The position numbers and the translations under genes were made by a program. The notes under the pieces are model-generated. The model saw nothing but the letters and a program-made list of their open reading frames with translations. It was not told the origin of the DNA and did no database searches. A stretch of DNA of 64,000 nt from Brienomyrus brachyistius (taxonomy: Eukaryota; Chordata; Actinopteri; Osteoglossiformes; Mormyridae), in contig NC_064535.1 of assembly GCF_023856365.1 (NCBI RefSeq), positions 15,387,863 to 15,451,862 of the forward strand. The letters run 5' to 3'. This document shows positions 1 to 12,148 of this stretch, piece by piece (the stretch's first letter is position 1; each line of letters starts with the position of its first letter).

Positions 1-1554
1 TAGCCAAGGTGTCAGTTACCATGACAATAGCTAGAATGACAGACAGCAAAGTTGCACATAAAAACAGATTGTGTGTCTAGTGATGTTTGTTGAACTCTAT
101 TTAAATGTTACATTTGAAATGACCTAGCATTTTAGGGAAAAAAAGCCACTCATTTTACACTTGCTCCCCTTCTGTAGTTAGCTAGTCCCGCAATCACAAG
201 TTTATCTGCATGTATGAACCCACTGGAGGGAAGGGATGAGAGTGGAAAAAGGGCGTGTGTTAAGTTAGGGGAGGGGGCTGTGGGATGACATTACTTTCAG
301 ATTTGTTGAGTATCTCAGTGGCATCAGCTGGAAGGAACTCCAGGCTGTAGCATGCAAAAAAAAAAAATAGTTTGACATTATTATGTATGAAACTGCCAAT
401 CAGATTTACTTATGTATTTAACCTGTTTTATCTGTATCATGACAGAAATGCATTAAATAGCAAAATTCGCCATTAAGAACAGCAATCGCAAAACCCAGAG
501 ATATCACAATGTGATTTTTTTTTCATTATTCTTCAGCCATAAATAGATATCTGTTCATGAGGATGTGGGGGGGGGGGGTCTGTCAATACTGGGGGTGGGG
601 GGGGGGACATCCTCCGTATTTCTGATGCCCCAGCACTTGCAGATCTCATGTCCAATTGCATCCGGGCACCAATGTCTTCCCTGAAACCGAGGTCACTTCC
701 TGTGTGGAGTCAACCTGATGTGCTACTTCGTCATGAGTTGATCTAAAACTAACTGAGCAGAGAAAGCACAGCGACAGCTTATTTTGAAATAAACTTTCTG
801 GGGTCATCTGGATACCTGTCATCCTCGCTGCTTGCAAATCTGCTACAGTCAGACGGGGCCAACAGGACAAAAGACTGCAGTGTCTCGGATATCCTCTGTT
901 GTTACAGTCAATAATTGCTTTGGTTTAATGTTACAGTTTTCATAATACCAAGATTAACTCGTGAAATTGTTGTCATAGGCACATAGACACAACGCAAAGG
1001 CATGCACACACGCGTGCACAGGATTGGTGGATGGAACAGGTGCCTTGATTAGGACTGCAAAGGTTCACAAAATGAGCAGAGCAGAACAAGCAGCAAAGCC
1101 AGATGTTTGGCTTTGACAAGGAGACCAACGGACAGTGGAAACTCACAAGGATGGGGAAAGTAGTCTGATCTTGTTCGTGATTTTTCTAGCTGATGAAAAA
1201 AAAAAAGAAATAGGAGAATGCATCGTTTCATTACTGATTTGTAACTCATTGCAGGTGAGGGATGGGGCTTATCCCCTGACTCCGCCCCACCCCTGGAAAA
1301 ACCCACAGACTCCTCTCTGAGGTTATACAGAAGTCATACAGGCAGGTGTAAGAATGGGAGAGGAACATTTACCGTATAGAGAATATCGGGGGCCTCTTGA
1401 CAGCAGATTGCCTTTTATATGTACTTCTGTCTTCTATATCACCTTTTAACCTGAGGCTGATTTTTGCTGTGGTTTCCATTTTGGTTCCACCTGACCTATG
1501 GTTATCACAGTGGGTAAGGAAACAGATTTGTTATCAAACCACCCCAGGTCAAAC
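1..1554. other. unique sequence, no gene seen
   Basis: No gene or recognisable mobile element was found. The stretch holds an A12 run at 356-367, a G12 run at 567-578 and a G10 run at 597-606. Open frames are under 90 codons and show no domain. Confidence 0.5.
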
Positions 1555-1611
1555 AGTCCATCCATCCATGCATTTTCCATCCTTCTATCCAGTACTGGTT
1601 TGGGTCTTGTA

Positions 1612-1796
1612 GTATGTGGCTCACTGTGCTAGGACACTGTGTCAGCGCACACTGGTTCTAGTCCTGTGGTACTGTTAGGCTCTTGAGCAAGACCCCTAAC
1701 CCTCAAGTTCTCCAGGAACTGGCTGATCCAGCTTTCTGAATTGTCCGTCAGTTTGAATTGTATCTAACAGCATCTGCTCAATAAATACATGTAATG
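1612..1796 (+). mobile_element. tRNA-derived SINE, TAAATA-tailed family (old copy)
   Basis: A Pol III B-box-like motif (ggttctagtcc, near 1653) is followed by a body reading ttgagcaagacccctaaccc and a tail reading catctgctcaataaataca. The same body and tail occur at 51395-51587, which supports a family. From general knowledge, such L2-like 3' tails are common on fish SINEs; the family name is not certain. A short TCCATCCA tract at 1559-1570 lies just upstream and may be the tail of a second SINE on the other strand. Confidence 0.6.
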
Positions 1797-3718
1797 TTCT
1801 GGCACATGCGATGAATCTATCAAAAAGACCTTCTTAAGTATTATTTCACTGATTAATGATGATTTAAGGCAATGGGGGAAAAATATATATTCACCTACTT
1901 CTGAGCAGCCACCCCCCCCCACCCCCCCATACCCTCCATCCTCCTCATATGTTAAATTCAGTACGATTTCCAGGGTACAGATAGCACACCAAATATTCCT
2001 GGTATTAATTACAAACTGATTAGAGGCAGCTTTGCAGAGTGTTGTATCATTTAATTGAAAATAGAAAAGAACATTGAATCTCTCTGACTTTAAATTACCC
2101 GTATCATTTCCCAGCGATGCATACAAATACCCCACTCCGACATATGCCCCCGCACACACATGCAGTCACCACCCCCCACAATTCTAAAGAATGTTCTAGT
2201 CAATGTGTATTATCTCATATATAGTAGAGTTATGCTCTGGTGTATAGATGTGAGACTTCTCTCTGCGGAGGAGACGTGTCATGCACTGCGCTGGTGTCCC
2301 CCCCAGGCGTCAGACAGGGCCCCAGTGCAGGCGCACAGGGCCGAGGTTAATAAGGAACGCCTCTGCACTTACGCACAGCAATAGCCGGTGAGTGCCAAGA
2401 TTCTTGGAAGCGAGCACCTCCCAGGAAGCTCAGGGAATAGTGGGGGGGGCGCAGGGGGGTGGGGAGTTGGAAAGCCACTATCCCTTTACCGGGTACGATT
2501 TTGTTTTTGGAAGAAGGGGTTGCGGATCTCTGGCCCCCGAGTGGCAGGCCAGGTCGCATGGTAACCTCTCACCCTGTCGATAACAGGCACACCCCACCAT
2601 TAACCCCCCCCCCACTCACGATGTTCCAGGTAGGTGGCTGAGCTGAAATGTTTCCCACCGATATCAGCATTTGCCACTGCGTGCTAATGCTAATGCGTTT
2701 GTTCACCGCTGTCACATCAGTCCTTTTCTAGCGCTAGGGGTCTGTACAATGTTTTGGGGTTGGTGGGGGGGTTCGGGGGGGAGGGGCTTAATCTAAAACC
2801 GAGATGCGTTTCAGCCCAATTTTGTGCAGATTTGAGAAGAGCTGCACCTTCCTCGGCCAGACCACAATGCAGATTATTATAGTCCGAAGCGTAGTTGCTC
2901 TGTTCCGCTGGTTCGGAAAAAGCGAGAGTGGAGATTTTCACTCTGAAAAGACCTTGTTATCTCAGCCCTGACCACCAGCGCCTTCTTGTCACATAAGATC
3001 GCCACCTTCGCTCAGGCCCTGGCCTCACCACGCGCTCCTGAAACTGCCCTACAAAATAGCACAACACCCGCTAATTTTGTCTTTATCTTACACTTCTATT
3101 AGAGCAGCAGACACGGCCAGTTGCACCACTCAGAATGAGGAGTTACAATTGATTCAACTGTGAGGCCATATTCAGGCCACTCATGTTACTGGGGTGCATG
3201 GACCTTTGCAGAAGGTAGCCAAGACCTCCGAATGCCGGCTCAGGGCTTTCCAGGCACAAAGAGAGAGAGGGAATGTGAGAGAGAGGGAGAGCAAGAGAGA
3301 GGAGGAAAGGAAGAGCGACAGACTTCTAAAATTCCACTGATTGGTGATCTCACCTCGCAGGAACCGTAAACACAATTAAACATGCTCCTATTAAAATCTA
3401 GCCTCTTCGAGCCCCTGCCAGGGAAAAAAAAAGTATTTTCACTTTGATGCGCCCCCCCCCCCAGCTTTACTTGCAAAATGTGGAAAATGTTCATGCCCCC
3501 CCATTCCAATAATTCAGCATTCAGATTCACAATGATAATAGAAGTGATTTATGGTCTCTGTCTAGACAGTACCTTTACTTTCCCCAGGTAAATCCGCACG
3601 TTTGCGTAAGGGTTTGGTACGGTTATTAATGGACTGTCATCTTTATTTTGATTCTGAGATGGCTGTTGTGTCAGATCTTGGCCGTTTCTCGAGACAGACT
3701 GCAGGCATGCTCGGCAGT
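1797..3718. other. unique sequence, no gene seen
   Basis: Contains short C and G runs (1912-1928, 3452-3462) and a purine-rich GAGAGA stretch at 3259-3325. No splice-bounded coding exon, RNA gene or mobile element was recognised. Confidence 0.4.
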
Positions 3719-3739
3719 GGGGGGGGGGGGGGGGGGGGG
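3719..3739. repeat. G21 homopolymer
   Basis: Uninterrupted run of 21 G. Confidence 0.98.
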
Positions 3740-5464
3740 AGTGATGTGCAAAGAGAAGATCAACAAGGTTGATCAGAAATGTTTGAGGAAGACCCCGAAG
3801 CATGGAACGTTCTAGCAACGTACCTTTGATGCGCATGGGCCAGAGCAGCTGACAGCAGCGAGCCAGGGGGCAGCATAGCGTGAAAGGTTATGCCACCCCC
3901 AAAACAGCCTATCCTGTGCCTGACCCTGACAGGTGCATCTGCGATCTCCCACAGGGGGCAGTGGGCAGGACCACACCTATTATCTCTGCTAACACAAGCT
4001 AATCATATCTCTGTTTCTGTTCCGCTCTGTGTAGTTCTGATTCATGATAAGGCAAAGAGGAACCCCCCCACGCTATCAGCTGCAGATGAAGGGACTGTTA
4101 AGGCCTTTTCAACCCAAATCACTGTTAAAAACCCCCAAGCACAGTTCTCAAGCATTAGCTGGGATTTCTCTTTAGTTTCTTATGCATGGTCAAGAACTAG
4201 GCATTCATGTTGCTTACTATTGAGCAGGGAGGTACCTGGAAACTCTGCGGCCCCTGTGAAAATGTCCCCCCTCCCCCACACCCAAATTTACATATAATTT
4301 CACGCATTGAAGGGCCACTGTGGAACGCTGGGCCCCCTGAATCTGCCAGGGTATCCCAACTCCTTTGACTTCCCTTGCTAGAGAGTTATGTTAGTGAAAA
4401 GGCATCATTTTCCAGGAAGAAGCTGAATTAATATAAGTGTTAATTGGCTAATTCTTCATACCGATATAAAAATGGGTTGAAAGGAATTGGAATTGAGAGG
4501 GGTATTGTTCTGGCAGCCCCGTATCACGGAACCCCCTGCGCCTGTAACATGATCTGGGAGCCAGTGACATCTTTCTCCACTGCGAGCTCCTGGGTGGGGA
4601 GATTCTGTAAAAGTAAAAATAACCCAAGTGAAACAAGAAGTCACTTCTGCGTAACACGGACAGGTATCGCCACTATGGCTAATAAGGTTATTCTGCAGGT
4701 AGCTGTTTATTTTTCCAACATAGACAGGAGCACTGTGCCACATACACTGGCGGGCATCCCAGTTCCACTGCGCTGCAGTGGCCTTCTCATAGACATGTTT
4801 ACGTACCTGTCACTCAATGCATCAAGCCAAACTCCTTACATCATAACCTATGCAGCCTATTGCATATCTTCCTTCCACGGCCTCCACACAGGCCAGCGTG
4901 TGTAGAGCAGAAGTGTGCATGCAGCTCACAGCGTTATCTTTGTGGGGGCAAGTTTCATGATAATGCACTCAGAAATACACGCGCAACGTGACAGCGACTT
5001 CCGAAGAAGGTGGAAACGTCTACTGATAATCATACTTTTATTTTTTTTTAGCCATTTGCTTTTTATTAAGAAAGTAAAAGACTGTTGTGAGATTTGTGGA
5101 GATGGGGTCAGGAAGGCTTTAAAGTTAGAAGCAGGTATAAATCCTCACCAAGTTAGAAATTCAAACAATCTGAACACCGGGGAAGCCAGGGAAGATACAT
5201 TTAACAGACTTATTGAGATAAATCGAGATCCAGGGGGAAACTCTTAAGGACGAATTAGAGTCACACCTTCCTGTCACTCATACATCCTCTAAAGTTAGAC
5301 GAGCATTTTCTTCTCTTCTCTTTTTTTCGACTTGTCACTGGAACCGCAGCCAAGTCAACAATTTATGAGCTCGGAAAATACCGGCAGCGTTTCGATCGAG
5401 CTGCGTCGGGCAATAACCATCTCAAACATCTGAGGCTCCTGCAAGTTCATACATATTGAACGGT
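3740..5464. other. unique sequence, no gene seen
   Basis: Includes open frames of 135 and 153 codons (3890-4297 and 4444-4905, plus strand). Neither shows a recognisable motif or convincing splice sites, and such lengths are expected by chance in this much sequence. Confidence 0.4.
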
Positions 5465-5488
5465 GGGGGGGGGGGGGGGGGGGGGGGG
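5465..5488. repeat. G24 homopolymer
   Basis: Uninterrupted run of 24 G. Confidence 0.98.
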
Positions 5489-6184
5489 ACGGCGGGGGAG
5501 GGAAGTGATGCAGTGATCTTTAAAAGCAGAGTCATATAAATAAACATTGCAGGAATTTCTAAACAGAAAAAGCGCGCTCGAGCGTAGCAGAAGGGAGTGT
5601 TCGCATGCATTCATTACTGCACCATTATCAGATGGAGAAGAGCAACTTTAAATTTAGAGTGAAAACAGGAAAAGGTTTAGTCACAAAGCATCAAACTAAA
5701 TAAAACCTAATGCGTTTTGTTTCAAGGGGTCCTTCCCCCTCACAAGAGAAACATTTAACTCTCCAATAATCCATTCTTTATTAAATAATGAAAATGTTGG
5801 TGAAATCTGAGGCGTCCCATCTCAAGTACACCTAACCCTTAGCAAAGACATTGGGATTGCTTACACAATCATCATTCTACTCCCAGAAGTGATGTACTCC
5901 ATGCACTGTCTTTGTACCTTGTATGTTTGTCTTTGCACTACCTGCGTGCTACTCTATGCACCAGAATTTCCCCCTGAGATCAATAAACTCCATCTTAGTC
6001 TTAAGTCATATAATGCTAAAGGCGTCTGTGTTATTGACGGACTTCTAGACAAATATGTTCGTCTGTGTGCAAATGAGTGCATGAGGGATTATAATAGAGT
6101 AAAACTTTGTGAATATAAGACCTTCACAGAGTAATATGGGCCAACTTAGGATATAACTTTTCATCTTTTCATCATTTTCAGACC

Positions 6185-6475
6185 TTTCCGACTTAATTAC
6201 CTCAGTGGCCTGGGTCCACGCAGTGTGTTACGAGCCTTATAGCTTTCTGGCCTGATAAGTGTCCCATTCCAGGCAGAATGAGAAAAGGGCTGATAATTAG
6301 CAAGATGAAATTAACTTTAATTCTTCCTTTTCAGCCCCGGATCTCGGGCATAATTACCAATGTTTAATTAAAGGTAACAATGAATCTGGTGGATTCTGCC
6401 CAGTGCAATAAAGGAGCTCATAAAGTTAGACCTTAATCTCCAGGCCCGGCGCTGAGGGAGCCGGACTGAACTGCA
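6185..6475. promoter_or_regulatory. candidate regulatory block rich in TAATTA cores
   Basis: Four TAATTA homeodomain cores lie at 6194-6199, 6294-6299, 6351-6356 and 6365-6370, the last inside the palindrome TTTAATTAAA. The block has mixed composition, no simple repeats and no mobile-element signature. This is the look of a vertebrate developmental enhancer, but conservation was not testable and the call is an inference. Confidence 0.25.
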
Positions 6476-7236
6476 TCCGGACTCACCGCGCCTTAACGTT
6501 TAAGGGCGGGAGATGATGCCGGGGTCTCATACGTGTAATAAAATGCCTTTATGACCACCCACCTCCCAAAAAAAATAAAAAAAAACATTGTGCCGGAAAT
6601 GTGATCCACCAAGACATTTGATATCACATTTCCGGCTGGGGGGCACATCCAGGAAGGTGGTGTGCAGTTAGGGCCAGCGATATTGGTTTCTTCCAAAGTC
6701 CATGAGGCACAAAGACAAGGAAATATCGTGCGGGGGGGGGGGGGCTCTAATGATGGGTGTTTGGTCATGGAGCCATGACTGAAGCCTATCCCGTTGGAAT
6801 GGAAAACAGAAGACACTTGGGGTCTAGAACGAGGTAAAGAGGTCCGCTTTGTCCTTCTTTTGCTGCTCTTCATCATTATTATTACTGCTATTATCATTAT
6901 CATAACCTATTAAATTCTGCTCTATTCTCTGTTGAAGGCACGTCCATCCCTTGAACTTTGGGCTACCATGAGGGTGTGATAATATATAATGTCCTCCTCA
7001 GGACATCAGCAGTGCCAAGGAGGACAACATCACGGACCTCCTGTGTCCTGACATTACCCAGGATTTTGTTGGGCCCCTTGCTTGATCAGACTGAGAGATC
7101 AGACCTATTAAAACCGGTATTGTTGTGGTTTTCATGCTCCACATCTTCTCAGTTTATATTTCTAGATCATTGTATATGAAGAGCTTTTTTATAGTTTTCA
7201 GAGAGGTGTTTCTTTCAGTGAGGGCGGGCATGTCGA

Positions 7237-7401
7237 TGAGCAGACAAAGTCTCTCCAGACCAAATACAAATCCAGACCAAGATTTTGATTCAACCAAGTA
7301 GTTGCGTACTCTGTAAATGTGACTCTTTATACACAACTAGGTGGTTGAAACAAAATCTTGGTCTGGATTTGTACTTTCTGGACCTGAACTTTCCACCTCT
7401 G
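7237..7401. mobile_element. foldback hAT-type MITE, copy 1
   Basis: Two arms, about 7262-7303 and 7333-7377, are inverted complements sharing the core caaatccagaccaagatttt and its reverse complement, around a short loop. The right end reads ccacctctg, the complement of the CAGAGGTGG terminus seen at 23844. Flanks 7230-7237 (atgtcgat) and 7402-7409 (atgccggt) match at 6 of 8 positions, a plausible decayed 8-bp target duplication. Same family as 23844-23970 and 59483-59612. Confidence 0.75.
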
Positions 7402-7843
7402 ATGCCGGTCCATCAAGACCTTGCTGTGGTCCTCAAACAAGTTCAGAAACTATTGATCTGTACATAAGAATAACTCAAAACTGTAAAATATGTACACAGT
7501 GTTTAACTGCTTGCCTTCTGTAAACAGTGCTGGTGCTTCATGGGAAATTAGTCTATTTCAGAAGAAGGACATTGAAATGGCAACATGGTTGAAATGAGAG
7601 TCTTCCAGGCTTGGGTGACTGGCTACTGTTTAATATTGTAATTCACATGAGACTAAACACAAGGGGGTCCTGCAGCTAATCTATAGTCTTTCTTAATTTC
7701 ACATGGAGTGAAAACTACAACAAATGCACTATGTATCCGAACAGAGGGAGACGCATTAAATGCGTCACATTCAAACTGTGAAGAATGCACCAAATATCAG
7801 CGCAGTGGCACACTCTCTCCAGGTATTCCACAAATCTGCTGTT

Positions 7844-7860
7844 GGGGGGGGGGGGGGGGG
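7844..7860. repeat. G17 homopolymer
   Basis: Uninterrupted run of 17 G. Confidence 0.98.
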
Positions 7861-8195
7861 TTAGACAGACAGATAATTAATGGGCATTTAGAAAGCCTTT
7901 GTAAAAGAAAAAAAAAGTGATAGTTTCCCCTGCAGATATAGAGGACACGCTGTGATGATTTCTCTTTCCAGAGTGAATCCTGATATTCTCACCAGCGGTA
8001 ATTTTAGTTTAAACATGAAGGGGGGGCATCTTTGGAATTTAAATTCTCCTGAATCAAAAAGAACATTACCCCCTAACCTGAGCCACCCGTGTCTGTGCTG
8101 CTTTTCCCGTGATTCCCACCCCTGCCCCCCCACAATTCACCATTTACAAATGAACCCATGGCATAGAGCATACATAAAATTGAACCATTTTTTGG

Positions 8196-8600
8196 GGAGC
8201 GCCCTTAAAGGGGGCGGGCCGCCGTGACGACGCGGGCCTTTCATAAGGTGTCGGTTCGGCGTCGTGCTCCCTGGTAAGCCGGATTCGACTTCGTTCGGCA
8301 CCTGAAAGCCACTGTTAATCCGAGCAGAATTCAAATTATTTAAATGATGGCGGCCACACAGGGGAGGGTGTAATGGGAAGCCCGGCTGGACGGGAGAGTC
8401 GTGTGCCCCCCATTCAGGGCCCCTCAATGGAGGGATCACCGCACTGACACGCGCCCTGCATTGAGCGCCGCGCCCCAGGGCCCTCCATTATCCTGCCTCC
8501 CATTCACATCCTGCACTGAATCCGCCGAGCCAGGCCCGCGCTGGCGGCCAACGGCCTGCTCCGCCTGTGCCTGCGTCACCCATCCGGGGCCCACAGACAG
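8196..8600. promoter_or_regulatory. CpG-dense block (possible CpG island)
   Basis: About 15 CpG dinucleotides fall in the roughly 105 bp from 8201, far above the surrounding sequence, next to a GC-box-like gggggcgggcc near 8210-8220. CpG remains frequent to about 8600. No TATA box, clear first exon or gene was found. It could be an unmethylated regulatory island or local GC bias; the island call is inferred from composition only. Confidence 0.35.
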
Positions 8601-8765
8601 GTAAACACGCCGGTATTTACACGGCTTTGCCTGGTTTGCCCGTGTTAAGCTCGTCGCAAATGTTTGGTCTCTCTCTGGCTGCGGGGTCCTCTACATACTT
8701 CCAGGTCTGTCTGTCACTGTCTGGGAGTCTCACGGAAGCTTGGAGCAGAATTGGGACACGGCATG

Positions 8766-8788
8766 CCCCCCCCCCCCCCCCCCCCCCC
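8766..8788. repeat. C23 homopolymer
   Basis: Uninterrupted run of 23 C. Confidence 0.98.
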
Positions 8789-8937
8789 GCCTGCCCAGCA
8801 TAGAGATGGGGGAGGGAGCCGGTTTATCTCTTGTTTGGGACTTTTGGTTTACATGCACAGGAAACCGCATAAATGGAGGGAGTATCACTGGATAAACATT
8901 GGCTAATCCTGCGGCTGTGGGGACTCCGCCCACCAAG

Positions 8938-8940
<3 letters not shown>

Positions 8941-8970
<30 letters not shown>
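8941..8970. repeat. G30 homopolymer
   Basis: Uninterrupted run of 30 G, the longest homopolymer in the window. It lies 152 bp after a C23 run. Confidence 0.98.
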
Positions 8971-8974
<4 letters not shown>

Positions 8975-9453
8975 ACCCATTAAGCACTACAGACCAGAAA
9001 CCGACAACCAGGTAATTCAAGGAATATTTTTAACCTCTGTGACCTTCAGACCTCTTATTCTGTACTATAGAAAACTTAGCAGTGCAGATCTCCATTATGC
9101 TAACAATAATATATTAATACTATATTATCTTTCGATCTCCGAACGCCAATCGACATCCAAGTTGAGAATGTGCATATCATTGTTCTGTCATTTCGCATGA
9201 GATGTCCCAGTGAAACCCTCATGTGAACTATGTGCGCTTTTCAGTCATGGTTAAAGTGCCAATCAGGCGCCCAGCCAGCCATGAGCCCCACCCTCACTGT
9301 GCATCCTAAATGACTGCACACGGGCACCTCAAGTGTAGAAGTGATTAAGGAAGTAGGACACCATGGGGGCGTCCTCTCCCAGAAGGCATGGTAGGTATTT
9401 TATTTTCCAGGACATCACATGACAGTTGGTGTGAACGCTGTCACAGACCATCA

Positions 9454-9475
9454 CCCCCCCCCCCCCCCCCCCCCC
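9454..9475. repeat. C22 homopolymer
   Basis: Uninterrupted run of 22 C. Confidence 0.98.
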
Positions 9476-9843
9476 AAGGCAGAAGGTGATCATGGGAAAC
9501 AACATCTGACCAGCAGGCACTTCTGCCCAGTTGCAGGATGCCCGCTCTGTCTGCTTCCTCCCCAGAGCTATACTGGTCAGTATCGCCACCCTGACATTTC
9601 AGATTCCTCATCCCCCCGGCCTCCCACCTCACCAGCCCGTAACCTGAGATGCCAGGCCCCCGGAGCTCCCACAGGGGTGTCACCGATGAGTCAACAATTA
9701 CACGGCACATGGAAATGCTGACAGCCCTGTCACAGCCTGCATGACTGAGTGCCGGAGCTGGTTTTTGGGGGAGAAGGACCTCCTCTTTCACTAACACATT
9801 CCCTTACACTTTAACATGCTGTAATAACCTTCATTATGTGCGT

Positions 9844-10010
9844 CAGTGATGGACAAAGAGTGTTCAATTTTCATACTCAAGTAAAAGTGACCCAGCGAAA
9901 TACTTCTCGAGAAGAAGTAAAAAGTACCTTAAGTATAAAAAGTAAAAAGCACTACATATTTAAACCTATTGACCTTACAAAAACTCATCTTTGTTAATTC
10001 ACTCAACAGC
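9844..10010 (+). mobile_element. end of a hAT-like element (partial)
   Basis: Starts with CAGTGATGGACAAAG, then an A/T-rich stretch with repeated aagtaaaaagt motifs (actcaagtaaaagtgac, agaagtaaaaagtacc). This resembles the ends of non-autonomous hAT elements common in fish genomes. No matching inverted terminus was found downstream, so the right boundary is a guess. Confidence 0.5.
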
Positions 10011-10489
10011 TTTCAGTACGGTATCCGAAGTCAAGGTGTGTCACAATAAGGAAAACTGAGTGGCAAGAGGATAAATAGATGTTTTCTTTTTACTCGCAAG
10101 ATAGGCTGTTTGTAGGTAACTTGCTTACAGTTGGATGCCGCTGCAGCACCAGTTGCGATGAGAGCAGGTAGCATTAGCCCTAGCATTAGCATGCCCGGCA
10201 GGCTTAGCATACCATAGCTGGACACAGCAGAGAGCATTTACCCTAGGCCAGCGAACTGGACTTTCGGGGTCAAACGTGCAATTTGTGCTGTTTTTATAGT
10301 GACAATACAGACTCAAGACAGTCCTCCCTGTATCCTCATCTAATTCTTTTATTATGGTTAAGCCATTATTGTTGCAGGCTACAAGATATATATGCATTCA
10401 TTCATTCTTTAGGGCTGCAGGATCACGGGGGGTTTTTGGGGGAAGGGCTTATTTCCAAAAAATTGCAAGAAATTTTTTCACAGCATATG

Positions 10490-10632
10490 ATGGTGTGATG
10501 GGTTGGCACCCCATCCGATGTTGTTCCATGCCTTGTCCCCATAGCCTCTAGGATAGACTCCGGACCCCCCACAACACTGAATAGAACAAGACGTTCCAGA
10601 GAATTTATGGATGGATGGATGGATGGATGGAT
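10490..10632 (+). mobile_element. SINE 3' part with (GGAT)6 tail
   Basis: A 5'-truncated copy of the tRNA-derived SINE family that is near-complete at 34122-34480 (reverse strand). Shared blocks include gatgggttggcaccccatcc and aggatagactccggaccccc. It ends in a GGAT tract at 10609-10632. Confidence 0.7.
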
Positions 10633-10639
10633 ATGCTGA

Positions 10640-12035
10640 CGCACGGTGAACAAGATGAGGTCCTAATGAGGAACACATGATATGTGAGGTTTGAAATGAA
10701 ATTCCTTTCCATTTGATTTAATTATTAGACTGGACTATTCGGTCAGCTTTAAAAGTTTATGTACATGACAAATATCATACAGACGATCCAAGCGATCGGT
10801 CTTTGGGGGAGGATAATTACTTATGAGTACCATGCTGCATCAGAATATCCTAAATGCTGATCTTTGTATGTTTTTTTTTACTCTTTACACTTTCAGCTGT
10901 TATCTCCTCTAGATTTATTATATAGTCTAAAGCATGTTAGGTTAAAGCTGTGGAGTCATAAATCAAATCAGCAAACGGCGTCCAGCTGATAGTTCCCGTT
11001 CTATCCCTCTTCCTGATTCGTCCGTTTTGCGTCCTCCCTTCCCATTCTGAGACTTCTGTTCTTCCTTTTCGTCCATCTTCCCACATTTCCGGTCCAAGTC
11101 TATGATTCATTTGTCATGCTGAAGTTCTCGGGCCTCCTGTAAGACCCGCGCTTGTTTGTTTATTTATTTTTCCCTTTTTCAATCATCTACCTGCTGACAG
11201 TTTAATTACAGAGCTGTCCAGCACGGCCGTAAGCCAGGGAATTATGGTCGTTTACAAGGCTGCCGGCGTGGAAAGGTTACCGCGATCTGCAGCAGCGTGT
11301 CAAAAACACACGCGGTTTGCTGGCAAGGCGCATCCGGGCTCACGGGAGGGGGAATGTGTTCTGCTACATAGAATGCGACAGGGATCAGCCTCTGAAGGAT
11401 TGAATGGAGGGAAACATCGCAGGGGGCATTTCATGTTCGTCGCCCTACCCCGGAAAATGGCTAATCAGACTGGGTGGAGGAGCGAACCTCCAAGTGCAGT
11501 GTGGTGTAGAGCTCCCCGCATACAGGTACAGATAAGAGCGCATTGATCACATCGCGCCCGTCCCTGGTTCTCGCTGCCGGGGGTAATCTAATTTCATATG
11601 GGTGAGGAGGAATAAAGCGGGAGACCAAGAAGCGAAATTTAATCGCTTAACAGTGTTCGGTGTGCACAGCTAACATAAGAATCGTAACTCGGAGCCATTA
11701 CCCTGGCGACTCAGCTTGCTTAAATAACAATAAAAAAACAAATGAAATTCAAAGCGCATGAGTGCAAATTAAACAGGATGTCTTTTGAGGATTAATTTTC
11801 CTGTCCACGCACACGCAGGCCTGCACTCTGCACCTAGCACCCGAATTGTCTTTGTTCTCCAAGTACCAGAGACCCAGCCAGGGCAACCGAGAACAGACGA
11901 CCTGTAATGTTTCATTGTGTGTCTGTGGTCTCACTTTCACTGGCGGCACTGATGGTCTGTGTGTCACTGGGTCGGGACCTGCTGTTGCCAACAGAACATT
12001 CTACGGGCACTGGTCCACAAAGTCACACATAAACA
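10640..12035. other. unique sequence, no gene seen
   Basis: Mixed-composition sequence with a 100-codon open frame at 11244-11546 (plus strand) that shows no recognisable domain. No repeats of note. Confidence 0.4.
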
Positions 12036-12038
12036 CCT

Positions 12039-12148
12039 GGGGCCTGTATCACAAAGCTGGATGTCTTGCTTAGCCAGATAATTGTCAGAATTAAGGTAGT
12101 CTGGGCTAAACTGGGGATATTAAACCCGACAAGTTATCTAGCTAACCA
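12039..12148. mobile_element. foldback MITE fragment
   Basis: Begins ggggcctgtatcacaaagct. An inverted pair follows: ttagccagataattgtc near 12070 and gacaagttatctagctaa ending near 12147, whose complement differs from the first by a few bases. The foldback structure and the GGCCTGTATCAC terminus fit a MITE; the superfamily is not assigned. Confidence 0.5.

Noticed and set aside
4444..4905. 153-codon plus-strand frame
   Set aside because: No motif, no splice context; frames of this length are expected by chance in 64 kb.
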